Shown in pieces: positions 1 to 5,385 of a stretch of DNA of 9,226 nt. Below the pieces are notes generated by a model. The model was not told the origin of the DNA. It saw only the letters and a list, made by a program, of their open reading frames with translations, and searched no databases. A program made the position numbers and the translations under genes. The stretch spans positions 5,824 to 15,049 of the forward strand of contig JACRLA010000085.1 in the NCBI GenBank assembly GCA_016215145.1, given 5' to 3'. This DNA comes from Chloroflexota bacterium. GTDB lineage: Bacteria > Chloroflexota > Anaerolineae > Anaerolineales > VGOW01. Within the stretch, counting starts at the first letter, position 1. Each line of letters opens with the position of its first letter.

Positions 1-68
1 CCCACGATTGGCCAGAATACCCACCGCCAGCGAGGCGGCAAACTGAAGGGGGGAAGATAGTGTTTCAT
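1..68 (-). CDS. N-terminus of an unidentified, probably membrane protein (partial)
   Basis: Only the first 22 complete codons lie in the window, beginning MKHYLPPFSL and continuing with an aromatic, Trp-rich stretch (WRWVFWPIV) that looks like the start of a membrane segment. The start is well supported: the complement of 72-78 gives a perfect GGAGG a few bases before the ATG at 68. The gene lies directly downstream of a promoter, a folded leader and an intrinsic terminator, so its expression is probably controlled by premature termination. Too little sequence is visible to name a family. A membrane transporter would fit both the N-terminus and the attenuator, but that is inference. Confidence 0.6.
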   Translation of the reverse strand, partial: MKHYLPPFSLPPRWRWVFWPIV

Positions 69-211
69 GGTGACCTCCAAAAATAAAAAAGGCCGGCAGA
101 CCTCCTGTTTAGAAGGTGATGCCGGCCTACAGTGCAACCCGTCGTCACTCGATTAAGCCAAGTGACTGCGCTTTGTCTTGTCCACCGATCCAGGTTCAAT
201 CTGGGGTTCGC
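69..211 (-). promoter_or_regulatory. Structured 5' leader RNA, candidate riboswitch of unknown class
   Basis: About 140 bases separate the -10 box from the start codon. By eye the transcript can form a three-way junction. A closing helix pairs AACCC (208-204) with GGGTT (140-136), extended by G211/C210 with G135/C134 across a bulged G. It encloses a hairpin CCAG (204-201)/CTGG (193-190), which shares one base with the closing helix, and a hairpin GTCACT (166-161)/AGTGAC (149-144) with loop TGGCTTAATCG. The terminator hairpin follows. I could not match it to TPP, FMN, cobalamin, SAM, glycine, preQ1, ZTP, fluoride or T-box consensus cores from memory. A ten-codon GTG reading frame at 185-153 offers a weak leader-peptide alternative. 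Confidence 0.5.
79..127 (-). terminator. Intrinsic terminator/attenuator hairpin just before the RBS
   Basis: On the minus strand GGCCGGCA (127-120) pairs perfectly with TGCCGGCC (98-91). Inside, ACCTTCT (117-111) pairs with AGGAGGT (106-100) with one G-T wobble, around an AAAC loop. The hairpin is followed at once by a T-tract, TTTTTTATTTTT (90-79), and then by the GGAGG of the leftmost gene. A terminator placed between a promoter and the gene's own RBS is the usual sign of transcription attenuation. On the plus strand the hairpin is not followed by T residues, so it should act only on minus-strand transcripts. Confidence 0.85.
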
Positions 212-216
212 TTCGT

Positions 217-222
217 ATTATA
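217..222 (-). promoter_or_regulatory. -10 box of the attenuated transcript
   Basis: The minus strand reads a perfect TATAAT here, placing the expected transcription start near 210, exactly at the start of the foldable leader. No convincing -35 hexamer is present at 16-18 bases, but the upstream sequence (complement of 223-250) is very A/T-rich. The box lies just beyond the stop codon of the MpsC-like gene, so the leftmost gene is probably an independent transcription unit. Confidence 0.6.
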
Positions 223-262
223 CAGCACTAAATATCAGTTAAATTTATTTCTCAACAGTCTC

Positions 263-640
263 TCATCCTTTGTGTTCTAACTGCGCGCCCAAGTTCTCGG
301 TGAGAGTAAATACAATAATACGCTCACTGGTTTTGGCGCTGATGTCGGTGTGCAGACTTATCATCTGGCAACCCGTCTTTTCCTTGACAATATTTTCTAG
401 CAACGAGCGCGATCCTTCTAAAAGTTGTCGCCGCACTTGCTTGATCAGAGTATGTCCCTCAGTCGTTTGCGCTAACTTTGATTCAGCCGACGTCAGCACA
501 CCACGCAGGCGGACGAGGATCATATCCTCGATGATAAACACGCGAGCTTCGGCAGGACCTCGTCCGAGATGATCTTTTTCAAACTGAATGAGGGCGTTAG
601 CGAGTGACGCTTCGACTTCGCCGCGAGTAGGTTTAGACAT
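263..640 (-). CDS. MpsC/DUF2294 family small soluble protein
   Basis: A 125-residue protein covering the whole of the family once called DUF2294 and now associated in Pfam with MpsC, named from a Staphylococcus membrane-potential-generating system. Recognisable conserved blocks are the N-terminal RGEVEASLANALIQFEKD, the GRGP motif around residue 27, the EDMILVRLRGVLT strand near 38-50, the KQVRRQLLEG helix near 67-76, and the ISLHTDISAKTSERIIVFTL block near 94-113. There is no signal peptide or membrane segment. The biochemical role is unknown. The start is chosen because the family's N-terminal helix begins immediately after it; there is no Shine-Dalgarno sequence. It is last in the minus-strand run after the response regulator, about 100 bases away and separated by a palindrome, so operon membership is uncertain. 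Confidence 0.8.
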   Translation of the reverse strand: MSKPTRGEVEASLANALIQFEKDHLGRGPAEARVFIIEDMILVRLRGVLTSAESKLAQTTEGHTLIKQVRRQLLEGSRSLLENIVKEKTGCQMISLHTDISAKTSERIIVFTLTENLGAQLEHKG

Positions 641-717
641 GAGAGTGGATGTTGCAATGAAATATATTTGGCTTGCCAGTCCTTATTATAGTGCCAACAC
701 TTCATACTGATTCCGAA

Positions 718-745
718 GTAGAGACGTTGCAAGCAACGTCTCTAC
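718..745. repeat. 13-bp-arm palindrome overlapping the response regulator stop codon
   Basis: GTAGAGACGTTGC (718-730) and its exact complement GCAACGTCTCTAC (733-745) flank AA. Palindromes of this type are, from memory, dispersed in several bacterial genomes including Chloroflexota. It has no T-tract and is unlikely to be a simple terminator. The TAG stop of the response regulator (744-742 on the minus strand) lies wholly inside the right arm. Confidence 0.85.
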
Positions 746-1404
746 GCCGAATAATTATCTGAAAGCAGCCCGCGCGCGATGGCGAACTGCACCAGCGCCG
801 CGCGGGAGCGCAAATTTAATTTTTCCATCCCGCGCGCGCGATAGGTCTCCACGGTCTTCGCGCTCAAACTTAAACGCTCGGCGATCTCGGCTGAGGTGTG
901 ACCGAGAGCGACCAATGTGATCACTTCCTGCTCGCGCTCGCTCAACGACGCCCAGGGGTCGCTCGGTGTCGCCGCCGATTCGCGCGGGAGCAGATCGTTT
1001 AAAAGTTCCTTGTTCATCGAAGGCTGCACATACACCTCACCGCGCAGCACTGCCCGCACGGCAGAGATCAATTCATTGTCTGCGGCTTTCTTCAATACAT
1101 AACCCGACGCGCCGCGGCTCAACGCCTGCCGCAAATAGCTCACGTCGTCGTGCATCGTCAAAATTAAAATGCGTGTTGCGGGCAATAATTTTTTTAACGC
1201 GGGCAGAGTCTCCATGCCGCTCAAACCGGGCATGGTCAGGTCGAGCAAAATAAGTTCGGGCTTTAGCTCGTCGGCGAGACGCATCGCTTCGCGCCCGTCG
1301 CCCGCTTCACCAACGACTTTAAGATCGGGCTGTGCTTCGAGCAGCAAACGCAAACCGGCACGAAGAACTGCGTGGTCATCGGCGAGTAAAATTCGAGTTT
1401 CCAT
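742..1404 (-). CDS. NarL/FixJ-type response regulator
   Basis: A 220-residue two-domain transcription regulator. The receiver domain (about 1-120) has the acidic pair D9/D10, phospho-acceptor D55 in LILLDLTMPG, T83 in ILILTMHDD and K105 in YVLKKA, so it should be phosphorylatable. After a linker of about 25 residues comes a LuxR-type helix-turn-helix (about 148-212) with LSEREQEVITLVALGHTSAE and the recognition helix AKTVETYRARGMEKL. The cognate kinase is almost certainly the NarX-type protein encoded just upstream on the same strand, since HisKA_3 kinases pair with NarL regulators. Targets are not shown by the sequence; the divergent arsenite permease and its own operon are candidates. No Shine-Dalgarno is visible before the ATG. 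The stop codon is contributed by a palindromic repeat, but the protein ends where the family normally does. Confidence 0.95.
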   Translation of the reverse strand: METRILLADDHAVLRAGLRLLLEAQPDLKVVGEAGDGREAMRLADELKPELILLDLTMPGLSGMETLPALKKLLPATRILILTMHDDVSYLRQALSRGASGYVLKKAADNELISAVRAVLRGEVYVQPSMNKELLNDLLPRESAATPSDPWASLSEREQEVITLVALGHTSAEIAERLSLSAKTVETYRARGMEKLNLRSRAALVQFAIARGLLSDNYSA

Positions 1405-1528
1405 AAAGTTTTACGTATTGCGTATTTCGTATTCCGTATCGGAAATAGTTCTTTGCACTTTTAGCAAGATGGCTTCATCACGAATGACTCGAATGGGCGA
1501 ATACCACTCACGCATCACGTATCCCGCA
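1405..1528. other. Spacer with degenerate CGTATT / GCATCAC tandem motifs
   Basis: The gap between kinase and regulator contains short, imperfect reiterations: CGTATTGCGTATTTCGTATT with a related CCGTATC (1414-1440), and CACGCATCACGTATCCCGCATCAC (read in pieces over 1509-1532). I see no promoter, terminator or gene in it. Such low-order repeats recur in other spacers of this window. Confidence 0.5.
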
Positions 1529-2935
1529 TCACTTAACCGGAATCTCCACAAACAAACTCGTCCCTTTCCCCTCTTCAGACTCAATTGTCAATTTGCCGCC
1601 CAGCAATTCGGCGCGTTCACGAATCCCGTAAAGCCCCAAACGGTTATGAAAACCACGCCCGTCATCTTCGATGATCGCCCGCACGATCCCATCGCGCCGC
1701 TCGATCATCACACTGGCAGTTTTTGCTTGGGCGTGCCGCGCCACATTCGTCAACCCCTCTTGCACCATGCGGTACAACGCCGTCTCCACTTCGGCTGGCA
1801 AACGCGCCGACTCTAAACCGCGCACGATGAGATCAATGATCAGATTATAGCGAATCTGATAATCATTTACGCATCGCTCTAAGGCGGCGGGCAAGCCCAC
1901 GTCATCCAAAACACTCGGGCGTAATTGCACGGCAAGGTTATGAACTTCATCCAATGTTTGCGCTGTCACGCCGCGCAGTTCTTCGGCGCGTTGTTTAGCC
2001 GCGGGTGAATTACACACGTCGCTTAAGGATCGCAAGCCGACCATCAACGACGTGAGCGATTGGCTGGTGCTGTCGTGCAGTTCGCGCGCAATCCGTTTGC
2101 GTTCTTCTTCTTGCGCGGCGATCACGCCACTAACGTAACGCGCTCGCAGTTGTTCGCGCTCCACACGTTCTCCTTCGGCTTTGGCTAGGGCTTCGGTCAT
2201 GGAATTAAATGAGACGGCGAGATCGCCGATCTCATCATTAGCCCAACGCGGCACACGCTGAGTTAAATCGCCGCGCCCCACGGCTTGCGCCGCTTGCGCC
2301 AGATTCAAAATCGGTCGGGTGAGAATCCAGGTGAGGAGAGCCGAGACGGTGACACCGATGATAGACACTAACACCGTGGTGAGCAACAACTGTGCCGTCA
2401 CCGAGTCTACTGCGCGGCGCACACCGGCTTCACTCAAGCCCACGCGCGCCACGCCGACGCGCCCGCCGAAGATCGGCACGGCGGTATCCCACACCAAACC
2501 TTCATCCGTGTCTAAGATCACGGTGCGGTGATGATCATCGTGCGCGGCAGTATTCGCGTTCAGCAAACCCACGGGGAAACCTTTATCGCCAAAGGTGTGC
2601 GCCGCAACCTGCCCATGATCGTCAATCACAAAAGCATAACGCACGTTGGCGTTGTTGGTCTGCGTCTCGCGCAAAAGTTGATGCGTGGCAAACAGATCGT
2701 TGACCAAAATAAAATCGGTGGCGCGGGCGGCGAGATCGCGCGTGACAGAGACCGCTTGCTCTTCCAATTGCGCGTCCATCGTGCGAATGAGAGTGGCGCG
2801 CACTTGCGCCGTGATGCCAAGACCCAGTAACAACACCAAGCCCAACACAATGCCCAAAATTTTTGTGCGCACGCTGACCGCGCCGGCGATTGCCCAGAAG
2901 CGAGTGAAGAGGTGTTGAAGCAAACGTGATTTCAT
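1529..2935 (-). CDS. NarX-type membrane sensor histidine kinase with HAMP domain
   Basis: A 468-residue kinase. The order is: short cytoplasmic N-terminus, TM1 about 26-44, extracytoplasmic sensor region about 45-182 of Cache/PAS-like appearance (RYAFVIDDHGQVAAHT and a later VGVARVGLSE strand), TM2 about 183-205, and HAMP about 206-258. A HisKA_3 dimerisation domain follows with phospho-acceptor H287 in RIARELHDSTSQ. The ATPase domain (about 375-468) has the N box with N397 in VQEGLTNVARHA, the G box EDDGRGF (423-429), GLYGIRERAELLGG and GKGTSLFVEIP. It should autophosphorylate and pass phosphate to the regulator encoded next. An in-frame TAG four codons upstream fixes the ATG. The sensor region has an unusual HDDHH cluster (132-136). 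The gene follows a periplasmic-binding lipoprotein that may present the ligand. Confidence 0.95.
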   Translation of the reverse strand: MKSRLLQHLFTRFWAIAGAVSVRTKILGIVLGLVLLLGLGITAQVRATLIRTMDAQLEEQAVSVTRDLAARATDFILVNDLFATHQLLRETQTNNANVRYAFVIDDHGQVAAHTFGDKGFPVGLLNANTAAHDDHHRTVILDTDEGLVWDTAVPIFGGRVGVARVGLSEAGVRRAVDSVTAQLLLTTVLVSIIGVTVSALLTWILTRPILNLAQAAQAVGRGDLTQRVPRWANDEIGDLAVSFNSMTEALAKAEGERVEREQLRARYVSGVIAAQEEERKRIARELHDSTSQSLTSLMVGLRSLSDVCNSPAAKQRAEELRGVTAQTLDEVHNLAVQLRPSVLDDVGLPAALERCVNDYQIRYNLIIDLIVRGLESARLPAEVETALYRMVQEGLTNVARHAQAKTASVMIERRDGIVRAIIEDDGRGFHNRLGLYGIRERAELLGGKLTIESEEGKGTSLFVEIPVK

Positions 2936-2942
2936 TTGGCGC

Positions 2943-3037
2943 TACTCAGCCACTCCGTCATTGCGAGCGTTCTTCGCGAAGCAATCTCGGTCGCGCTTTG
3001 AGATTGCTTCTCGAAGACTCGCAATGACACCTGAGTA
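2943..3037. repeat. Long palindromic repeat, copy 1, between lipoprotein and kinase genes
   Basis: The unit runs from GTCATTGCGAG (2957-2967) to CTCGCAATGAC (3018-3028) with inner arms GAAGCAATCTC and GAGATTGCTTC. The outer flanks TACTCAG (2943-2949) and CTGAGTA (3031-3037) extend the pairing. The inner 34 bases (2977-3010) are identical to 6998-7031 in copy 2. It has no obvious T-tract. Similar GTCATTGCGAG elements are, from memory, widespread non-coding palindromes. Confidence 0.9.
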
Positions 3038-3043
3038 ATTATG

Positions 3044-3946
3044 CTACGGAATTGGACCCACTGCATTTAACAACTCGCGCACCGAGTTATACGCGCTGTC
3101 TTCGATCAACACGAAACGATCTATCCCGATGGCTTGCAGACCTTTCTGCCCTTCAGATGAATTGATCATTTCTAACAACGACTCTTGCAACTCGGCTTTA
3201 AGTTGCGGGCGGATGTTGGGGCTGACGACGACCGGCGGAATTCCAAATGGCGGCGACCGATGGATGATCTTGGTTTTCTCCAGCAAAGAAGGTTCACGCG
3301 CGGTGGCAAATTCGTAAACCAAACTATCCACCGCCGCGCCATCCGCCAACCCATTCGCCACCGCCCGAATCGCATCGTCGTGACTGTAGGTGAAGAATGT
3401 TCGCGCGAAAAATTTTTCGGGCGAACTGTTTAGCTTCTGAACTAAATACGTGGGATACACCCGCCCGGTGTTCGACATGGGATCGGTGAAGGCGAACACT
3501 TTGCCACGCAGGTCGTTCATGGATTGAGCCGAACTGAGACGCGGCACAATCAACAACGAGTTATAGGTGACGCCGCCATTCACTTGGGGCGCCGCCAACA
3601 ACTCCATGCCAAATTTTTCGCGCCCCTCGACATATGCGCTGGTGCAAACGAATGCCACATCTACATATCCATTTTGCACCAGATCATTTATTTCGGCATA
3701 AGTGCGGCGCTGCACCAACTCGGTGGGACGATTGAGCCGCGCGCCAAGATATTTCAACAGCAGTTGATAACTCTCGGCGGTGCCTTTGGGCGAGATGACG
3801 GCGGCAACCGCCACGCGCAACGGCACGACTTGATTTGACGAAGACGAAGGCAACGGTTGAAGATTAGAAAGTTGAATTATATTTTCAGAGGGCAGCGAGA
3901 CACACGCTGTTAGCAATAAAGCGAGGCAGAGGTTTAACCATTTCAT
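3044..3946 (-). CDS. PhnD-family substrate-binding lipoprotein (oxyanion-sensor candidate)
   Basis: A 300-residue extracytoplasmic binding protein. The signal peptide ends in the lipobox LLTAC with lipidated Cys15, followed by a Ser-rich linker to about residue 41. The rest is a PhnD/transferrin-like periplasmic-binding fold: VPLRVAVAAVISPKG, AEINDLVQNGYVDVAFVCTSAYVEG (residues 84-108, in parts), the FTDPMSNTGRVYPTYLV hinge motif near 153-169, and SHDDAIRAVANGLADGAAVDS near 188-208. No ABC permease or ATPase is adjacent; the next genes are a sensor kinase and regulator, so a ligand-presenting sensory role is likelier than transport. Relatives include AioX, the arsenite-binding partner of AioS/AioR, in which a conserved Cys contacts arsenite; Cys101 in VAFVCTSAY is a possible equivalent. 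The ATG has a good AGGTGA site four bases upstream. The ligand could equally be phosphate, phosphite or phosphonate. Confidence 0.88.
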   Translation of the reverse strand: MKWLNLCLALLLTACVSLPSENIIQLSNLQPLPSSSSNQVVPLRVAVAAVISPKGTAESYQLLLKYLGARLNRPTELVQRRTYAEINDLVQNGYVDVAFVCTSAYVEGREKFGMELLAAPQVNGGVTYNSLLIVPRLSSAQSMNDLRGKVFAFTDPMSNTGRVYPTYLVQKLNSSPEKFFARTFFTYSHDDAIRAVANGLADGAAVDSLVYEFATAREPSLLEKTKIIHRSPPFGIPPVVVSPNIRPQLKAELQESLLEMINSSEGQKGLQAIGIDRFVLIEDSAYNSVRELLNAVGPIP

Positions 3947-3955
3947 ATTTCACCT

Positions 3956-4013
3956 AAAGTAGAGCAAGATGACATCTTGCTTTACGGTAGAGCAAGATGA
4001 TCTTTTGCTTTAC
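3956..4013. repeat. Two tandem imperfect palindromes in the lipoprotein leader
   Basis: Unit 1 has arms GTAGAGCAAGAT (3959-3970) and ATCTTGCTTTAC (3974-3985), paired except for one wobble. Unit 2 (3987-4013) begins with the same GTAGAGCAAGAT and ends GCTTTAC but has a less regular second arm. Both would lie in the 5' untranslated region of the lipoprotein transcript predicted from the promoter at 4040-4069. Confidence 0.8.
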
Positions 4014-4039
4014 GCTCGCGGACGACGAATCGCCTAACA

Positions 4040-4069
4040 ATTATCGTCTTAGCCACCCCTTTCTCTCAA
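4040..4069 (-). promoter_or_regulatory. Sigma70-like promoter for the lipoprotein/kinase/regulator genes
   Basis: On the minus strand TTGAGA (4069-4064) and GATAAT (4045-4040) each match the consensus hexamers at five of six positions and are separated by 18 bases. The start of transcription would be near 4033, giving a leader of about 85 bases that contains the tandem palindromes. Confidence 0.6.
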
Positions 4070-4070
4070 A

Positions 4071-4082
4071 TGATGATTATCA
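4071..4082. promoter_or_regulatory. Possible operator upstream of the minus-strand promoter
   Basis: TGATGATTATCA has TGAT/ATCA arms and lies immediately upstream of the -35 box of the lipoprotein promoter. The opposite strand reads GATAATCATCATT, resembling half of a Fur-type box. The position suits a regulator acting on the divergent promoters. The match is short, so this is tentative. Confidence 0.3.
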
Positions 4083-4114
4083 CCCAAAGCGCGTGACAGT
4101 TCACATCGCTATAC

Positions 4115-4127
4115 AGGATTTTCCCCG
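4115..4127 (+). repeat. 13-base direct repeat, copy 1, upstream of acr3
   Basis: AGGATTTTCCCCG is repeated exactly at 5246-5258, so the two copies bracket the permease gene. This copy lies about 45 bases before the acr3 start, in its presumed promoter region. Confidence 0.6.
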
Positions 4128-4131
4128 TTAC

Positions 4132-4149
4132 AATATCTAAGATGATATT
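4132..4149. promoter_or_regulatory. Inverted repeat just upstream of acr3, candidate operator
   Basis: AATATC (4132-4137) and GATATT (4144-4149) are perfect inverted arms separated by TAAGAT, ending about 20 bases before the ATG. A -10-like TACAAT (4129-4134) overlaps the left arm but no matching -35 is seen, as expected for an activator-dependent or repressor-covered promoter. The arms do not match the NarL heptamer well, and no ArsR gene is nearby. Confidence 0.4.
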
Positions 4150-4170
4150 AAGACTCGGAGATTACTCAAC

Positions 4171-5247
4171 ATGACAACTGCACACACAGAAACCCGGAAC
4201 GTGATCAGTCAACTTTCGACGATGGATCGCTTTCTGCCGTTATGGATCTTCTTGGCGATGATTTTGGGCATCGGACTCGGTTATGCCGTCCCCGGCATCA
4301 AAACCGTTTTCAACACTTTGAGCATTGGCACCGTGTCGCTGCCCATCGCCATCGGTTTGTTATGGATGATGTATCCGGTGTTGGCAAAAGTTAAATATGA
4401 AGAACTGAGCAAGATCAGCGGCGCGGTTAAACAGTTTGGAGTCTCACTCACGCTCAATTGGTTGATCGGTCCCATCATCATGTTTGTTTTGGCGTGGGTG
4501 TTCCTGCCCGATCTTCCCGGTTACCGCACGGGGCTGATCATCACCGGACTCGCGCGTTGCATTGCGATGGTGTTGATCTGGAATATGTTGGCGGGCGGCG
4601 ACAGCGAGTATTGCGCGGTGCTCGTCGCGCTCAATTCTGTTTTTCAGATCATCATGTATAGCCCACTCGCTTACTTCTATCTTTACATTGTGCCAAGTTG
4701 GTTCGGGGTGAAAGGCACGGCAGTGGATATTTCAATGTGGGACATCGCCAAGAGCGTGTTGATCTTTTTGGGGATTCCGTTGGCGGCAGGCATCCTCACC
4801 CGCTTCACGTTGCTCAAGAGCAAAGGCGCAGAGTGGTATGACGCGAAATTTATGCCGCGCTTGGGACCAACTGCGCTGATCGGGTTGCTATTCACAATAG
4901 TTGTAATGTTTTCGATGCAGGGCGATAAAATTTTGGCGCAGCCGTTGGATGTGGCGCGCGTGGCACTCCCGCTCATCGTTTATTTTGCGGTGATGTTCGT
5001 CGTCTCGTTTGCGATTTCAACGGCGATGAAGTTTTCGTACGAGATGGCGGCAACCCAATCGTTCACGGCAGCGAGCAACAATTTTGAATTGGCGATTGCC
5101 GTTGCCATTGGCACTTTCACCATCGCTTCGCAAGAGGCACTCGCCACCGTGATTGGACCTTTGATCGAAGTGCCGGTGTTGATCGGGTTGGTGTATGTGG
5201 CGCTGTGGATTAAACAGAGGTTCTTCGCGCCAGTGGTGAGTGTTTAG
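4171..5247 (+). CDS. acr3: Acr3-type arsenite efflux permease
   Basis: A 358-residue integral membrane protein of the BASS superfamily with about ten hydrophobic segments, the usual length for bacterial Acr3. It exports arsenite across the cytoplasmic membrane, driven by the proton gradient. Two hallmark residues are visible: Cys130 in GLARCIAMVLIWN and Glu306 in AASNNFELAIAVAIG, corresponding to the essential Cys and Glu known in characterised Acr3 proteins. Other family blocks are GLLWMMYPVLAKVKYEEL (62-79) and WLIGPIIMFVLAWVFL. GGAG at 4157-4160 lies ten bases before the ATG. The gene is divergent from the binding protein, kinase and regulator. No arsR, arsC or arsM is visible, unusual for an ars locus, so the adjacent two-component system is a candidate regulator. 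No terminator is evident before the cupredoxin gene. Confidence 0.95.
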   Translation: MTTAHTETRNVISQLSTMDRFLPLWIFLAMILGIGLGYAVPGIKTVFNTLSIGTVSLPIAIGLLWMMYPVLAKVKYEELSKISGAVKQFGVSLTLNWLIGPIIMFVLAWVFLPDLPGYRTGLIITGLARCIAMVLIWNMLAGGDSEYCAVLVALNSVFQIIMYSPLAYFYLYIVPSWFGVKGTAVDISMWDIAKSVLIFLGIPLAAGILTRFTLLKSKGAEWYDAKFMPRLGPTALIGLLFTIVVMFSMQGDKILAQPLDVARVALPLIVYFAVMFVVSFAISTAMKFSYEMAATQSFTAASNNFELAIAVAIGTFTIASQEALATVIGPLIEVPVLIGLVYVALWIKQRFFAPVVSV

Positions 5248-5258
5248 GATTTTCCCCG
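5246..5258 (+). repeat. 13-base direct repeat, copy 2, overlapping the acr3 stop codon
   Basis: Exact second copy of AGGATTTTCCCCG. Its first two bases are the last two of the TAG stop of acr3. The remaining gap to the next gene (5259-5385) contains A/T-rich sequence and the hairpin described at 5355-5376, with no other clear signal. Confidence 0.6.
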
Positions 5259-5354
5259 ATCCTTCAAAAAGCACATAAGCCAAATGGCGCATGTCGTTTC
5301 ACTGTAAATACATTTCTTCTTCATCACTTCTGCACAATTTTTTTGTAGGCTGTA

Positions 5355-5376
5355 TCCAATCAAAAGAAAGATTGGA
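5355..5376 (+). promoter_or_regulatory. Hairpin overlapping the cupredoxin ribosome binding site
   Basis: TCCAATC (5355-5361) and GATTGGA (5370-5376) are perfect seven-base arms around AAAAGAAA. The right arm contains most of the GGAG (5374-5377) that serves the ATG at 5386, so folding would hide the Shine-Dalgarno sequence. It could instead be a DNA operator. No T-tract follows, so it is not a terminator. Confidence 0.5.
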
Positions 5377-5385
5377 GAAAATATC

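Noticed and set aside
91..110. Resemblance of the minus-strand CAGGAGGTCTGCC to the cobalamin riboswitch B12 box
   Set aside because: The segment is simply the 3' arm of the terminator hairpin, and the rest of the cobalamin aptamer core is absent from the short leader.
120..145. T-box-like GGGTTGCACTG before the terminator
   Set aside because: It does not match the conserved T-box bulge well and the leader is too short for a specifier stem.
153..185. Ten-codon GTG leader peptide
   Set aside because: No ribosome binding site and no run of regulatory codons; kept only as an alternative explanation of the attenuator.
185..210. tRNA-like T-arm (GGTTCAATC) on the plus strand
   Set aside because: The stem does not pair as a T-arm and no other cloverleaf arm is present.
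1169..1816. 215-codon plus-strand frame across the regulator/kinase spacer
   Set aside because: It runs antisense to two well-supported genes and its translation has no recognisable domain.
3956..4013. CRISPR array
   Set aside because: Only two palindromic units with no spacers and no cas genes.
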